A stretch of DNA of 7,037 nt from an uncultured Solirubrobacteraceae bacterium (GTDB lineage: Bacteria > Actinomycetota > Thermoleophilia > Solirubrobacterales > Solirubrobacteraceae). Position 1 is the stretch's first letter, and every line of letters starts with the position of its first letter. Where the stretch lies: positions 1 to 7,037 of the forward strand of contig CATPAX010000036.1 of NCBI GenBank assembly GCA_955652215.1, in the 5' to 3' direction. The position numbers and the translations under genes are program-made. This document shows positions 5,879 to 7,037 of the stretch, piece after piece. The notes under the pieces were generated by a model. That model saw only the letters and a program-made list of their open reading frames with translations. It did not search any database and was not told where the DNA came from.

Positions 5879-6794
5879 GTTGTTCTGTGAGGTCGGGAGG
5901 GGCATCACGCTCTGCTACGAGACGTTCGGCGCAGAGGGCGACCCGCCGGTCGTCCTGATCATGGGCCTGGGCACCCAGATGATCGCCTGGCCCGACGAAT
6001 TCTGCGAGCAGCTTGTCGGCGAGGGCTTTCAGGTCATTCGGTTCGACAACCGCGACTGTGGTCGATCGACGCATGTCAGCGGCCGGCCACCGACGCTGAA
6101 GCAGTTGCTGCGACGCAGAATCGAGTCTGTCCACTACACGCTGAGCGACATGGCCCAGGACACCGCCTTTTTGCTGACCGAGCTCGATCTCGCGCCCGCG
6201 CATATCGTCGGCGCCTCGATGGGCGGTATGATCGCCCAGATGCTCGCGGCCGAGCATCCCGGGCTGGTGCGCTCACTCGTCTCGATCATGTCCAACACGG
6301 GGGCCCGCCGGTCCGGGCAGCCCACCCTCAGCGTCTACCGCCTCCTAATCGCAAGGCCGCCGCGCGACCGGGATGCGTTCATCGACTATCTGACCCGCGT
6401 GTCCGCGGCGATTGGCTCGAAGGGCTTCCCGCGCGATCCCGACCGGACTCGCGACCTCGCTGGCCGGAGCTTTGACCGCGGTGCCGATGCGGCCGGGACA
6501 GGACGGCAGCTCGGCGCGATCCTTGCCTCCGGCGACCGCACCAGCCAGCTGCGATCGATCGCCGCACCAACGCTCGTGATCCACGGATCAAGAGACCCGA
6601 TGGTGAATCGCTCGGGCGGGGTCGCCACCGCAAAGGCCATTCCGGGCGCGCGCCTCGATATCGTGGAGGGAATGGGCCACGACCTTCCGGAGGGTGCCTG
6701 GCCGCAGCTGGTGCAGGCCATAACCGGGCACGCACGGGCCGTCGACGCCGCGCGCGAGCTCCAGCCGCGTCACGCCGACGCTCGCGACGAGTAA
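5871..6794 (+). CDS. Alpha/beta fold hydrolase (serine esterase/lipase-like)
   Basis: A 307-residue single-domain hydrolase acting on an ester, thioester or related bond; no signal peptide is seen, so it is probably cytoplasmic. The catalytic triad is visible: nucleophile Ser116 in GASMGGM (114-120), Asp242 in HGSRDPMV (238-245) and His270 in GMGHDLP (267-273). The oxyanion-hole region is VVLIMGLGTQM (27-37), and FDNRDCGRS (58-66) is characteristic of the RdmC/aclacinomycin methylesterase-like and lipase-like subgroup; a lid segment lies at about 145-215. The start overlaps the WS/DGAT remnant by 8 bases, and the LhgO-type gene begins 15 bases after its stop. Placement next to a wax ester/triacylglycerol synthase gene suggests neutral-lipid turnover (an esterase for the stored lipid), but this is context only. 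The C-terminal 20 residues are variable and charged. Confidence 0.92.
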   Translation: MPELFCEVGRGITLCYETFGAEGDPPVVLIMGLGTQMIAWPDEFCEQLVGEGFQVIRFDNRDCGRSTHVSGRPPTLKQLLRRRIESVHYTLSDMAQDTAFLLTELDLAPAHIVGASMGGMIAQMLAAEHPGLVRSLVSIMSNTGARRSGQPTLSVYRLLIARPPRDRDAFIDYLTRVSAAIGSKGFPRDPDRTRDLAGRSFDRGADAAGTGRQLGAILASGDRTSQLRSIAAPTLVIHGSRDPMVNRSGGVATAKAIPGARLDIVEGMGHDLPEGAWPQLVQAITGHARAVDAARELQPRHADARDE

Positions 6795-6809
6795 CGGTCC
6801 GGGGGCGCT

Positions 6810-7037
6810 TTGCGGTTCGTCATCGTTGGCGGCGGGATCCTCGGGCTCGCGAGCGCCCAGAGGCTGAACAGCGCGGTGCCGGGCGCCGAGGTCACGGTGC
6901 TCGAGAAGGAACGCGCGGTCGGCCTGCATCAGAGCTCGCGCAACAGTGGCGTCGCGCATGCCGGCCTTTACTACGCGCCCGGATCGCTGAAGGCACGGCT
7001 GTGTCGCCGCGGAATCTCTCTGCTTCGCAGCTACTGC
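6810..7037 (+). CDS. lhgO: L-2-hydroxyglutarate oxidase/dehydrogenase (LhgO-type FAD oxidoreductase), N-terminal part
   Basis: FAD-dependent oxidation of L-2-hydroxyglutarate to 2-oxoglutarate, in known bacteria a membrane-associated step that passes electrons to the quinone pool and serves metabolite repair or glutarate catabolism. Seventy-six codons are present and continue past the right edge; intact members are about 400 residues. The FAD Rossmann loop is at the very N-terminus (FVIVGGGILGLASA), with the ribose-binding acid in VTVLEKE, followed by the diagnostic HQSSRNSGVAHAGLYYAPGS (about 44-63) and LKARLCRRG, close to LhgO's HQTxxNSGVIHSGxYYxPGSLKAxLC. The start appears to be TTG at 6810-6812, with a G-run at 6801-6805 as a weak ribosome site; no ATG or GTG precedes the Rossmann strand. 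The 15-base gap to the hydrolase makes co-transcription likely. Confidence 0.9.
   Translation, partial: MRFVIVGGGILGLASAQRLNSAVPGAEVTVLEKERAVGLHQSSRNSGVAHAGLYYAPGSLKARLCRRGISLLRSYC

Noticed and set aside
5712..6257. Minus-strand open frame of 181 codons
   Set aside because: Antisense to the hydrolase with its complete catalytic triad; composition is that of a shadow frame.

Overview
This is a high-G+C window with a strong G/C bias at third codon positions, frequent GTG/TTG starts and tightly packed genes. Together with the protein families present, this suggests an actinomycetote. Lineages such as Thermoleophilia/Solirubrobacterales fit best from recalled family resemblance, but the taxon is an inference.

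Minus strand, read from about 5460 down to 1: a catabolic gene run. It begins with two adjacent acyl-CoA dehydrogenase subunits, a long one (4320-5459) and a short one (3342-4319), which look like the two halves of a heteromeric enzyme. A Nudix hydrolase (2912-3328) follows. Next comes an 844-base stretch (2068-2911) with no intact gene. It holds a 5'-truncated, frameshifted SRPBCC (polyketide cyclase/dehydrase-like) gene (2231-2830) and a broken small ORF (2089-2228). After it lie a class III PLP aminotransferase (658-2067) and the first 218 codons of a 3-hydroxybutyryl-CoA dehydrogenase (1-656, running off the left edge). The last two genes are 1 base apart.

Plus strand, from about 5526 to the right edge: a divergent run. 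It opens with an internally deleted wax ester synthase/diacylglycerol acyltransferase (WS/DGAT) gene (5526-5878), of which only the N- and C-terminal ends remain. An alpha/beta hydrolase (5871-6794) and the first 76 codons of an LhgO-type L-2-hydroxyglutarate oxidase (6810-7037) follow.

Taken together the window is about acyl-CoA, lipid and amino/organic acid catabolism. Acyl-CoA dehydrogenation and 3-hydroxyacyl-CoA oxidation are beta-oxidation steps. The aminotransferase and LhgO could feed carbon in from omega-amino acids and 2-hydroxyglutarate. I see no new defence, mobile or RNA-based system, and no tRNA, rRNA, CRISPR array or insertion sequence. What stands out is the three damaged genes: one large internal deletion and two apparent single-C losses.
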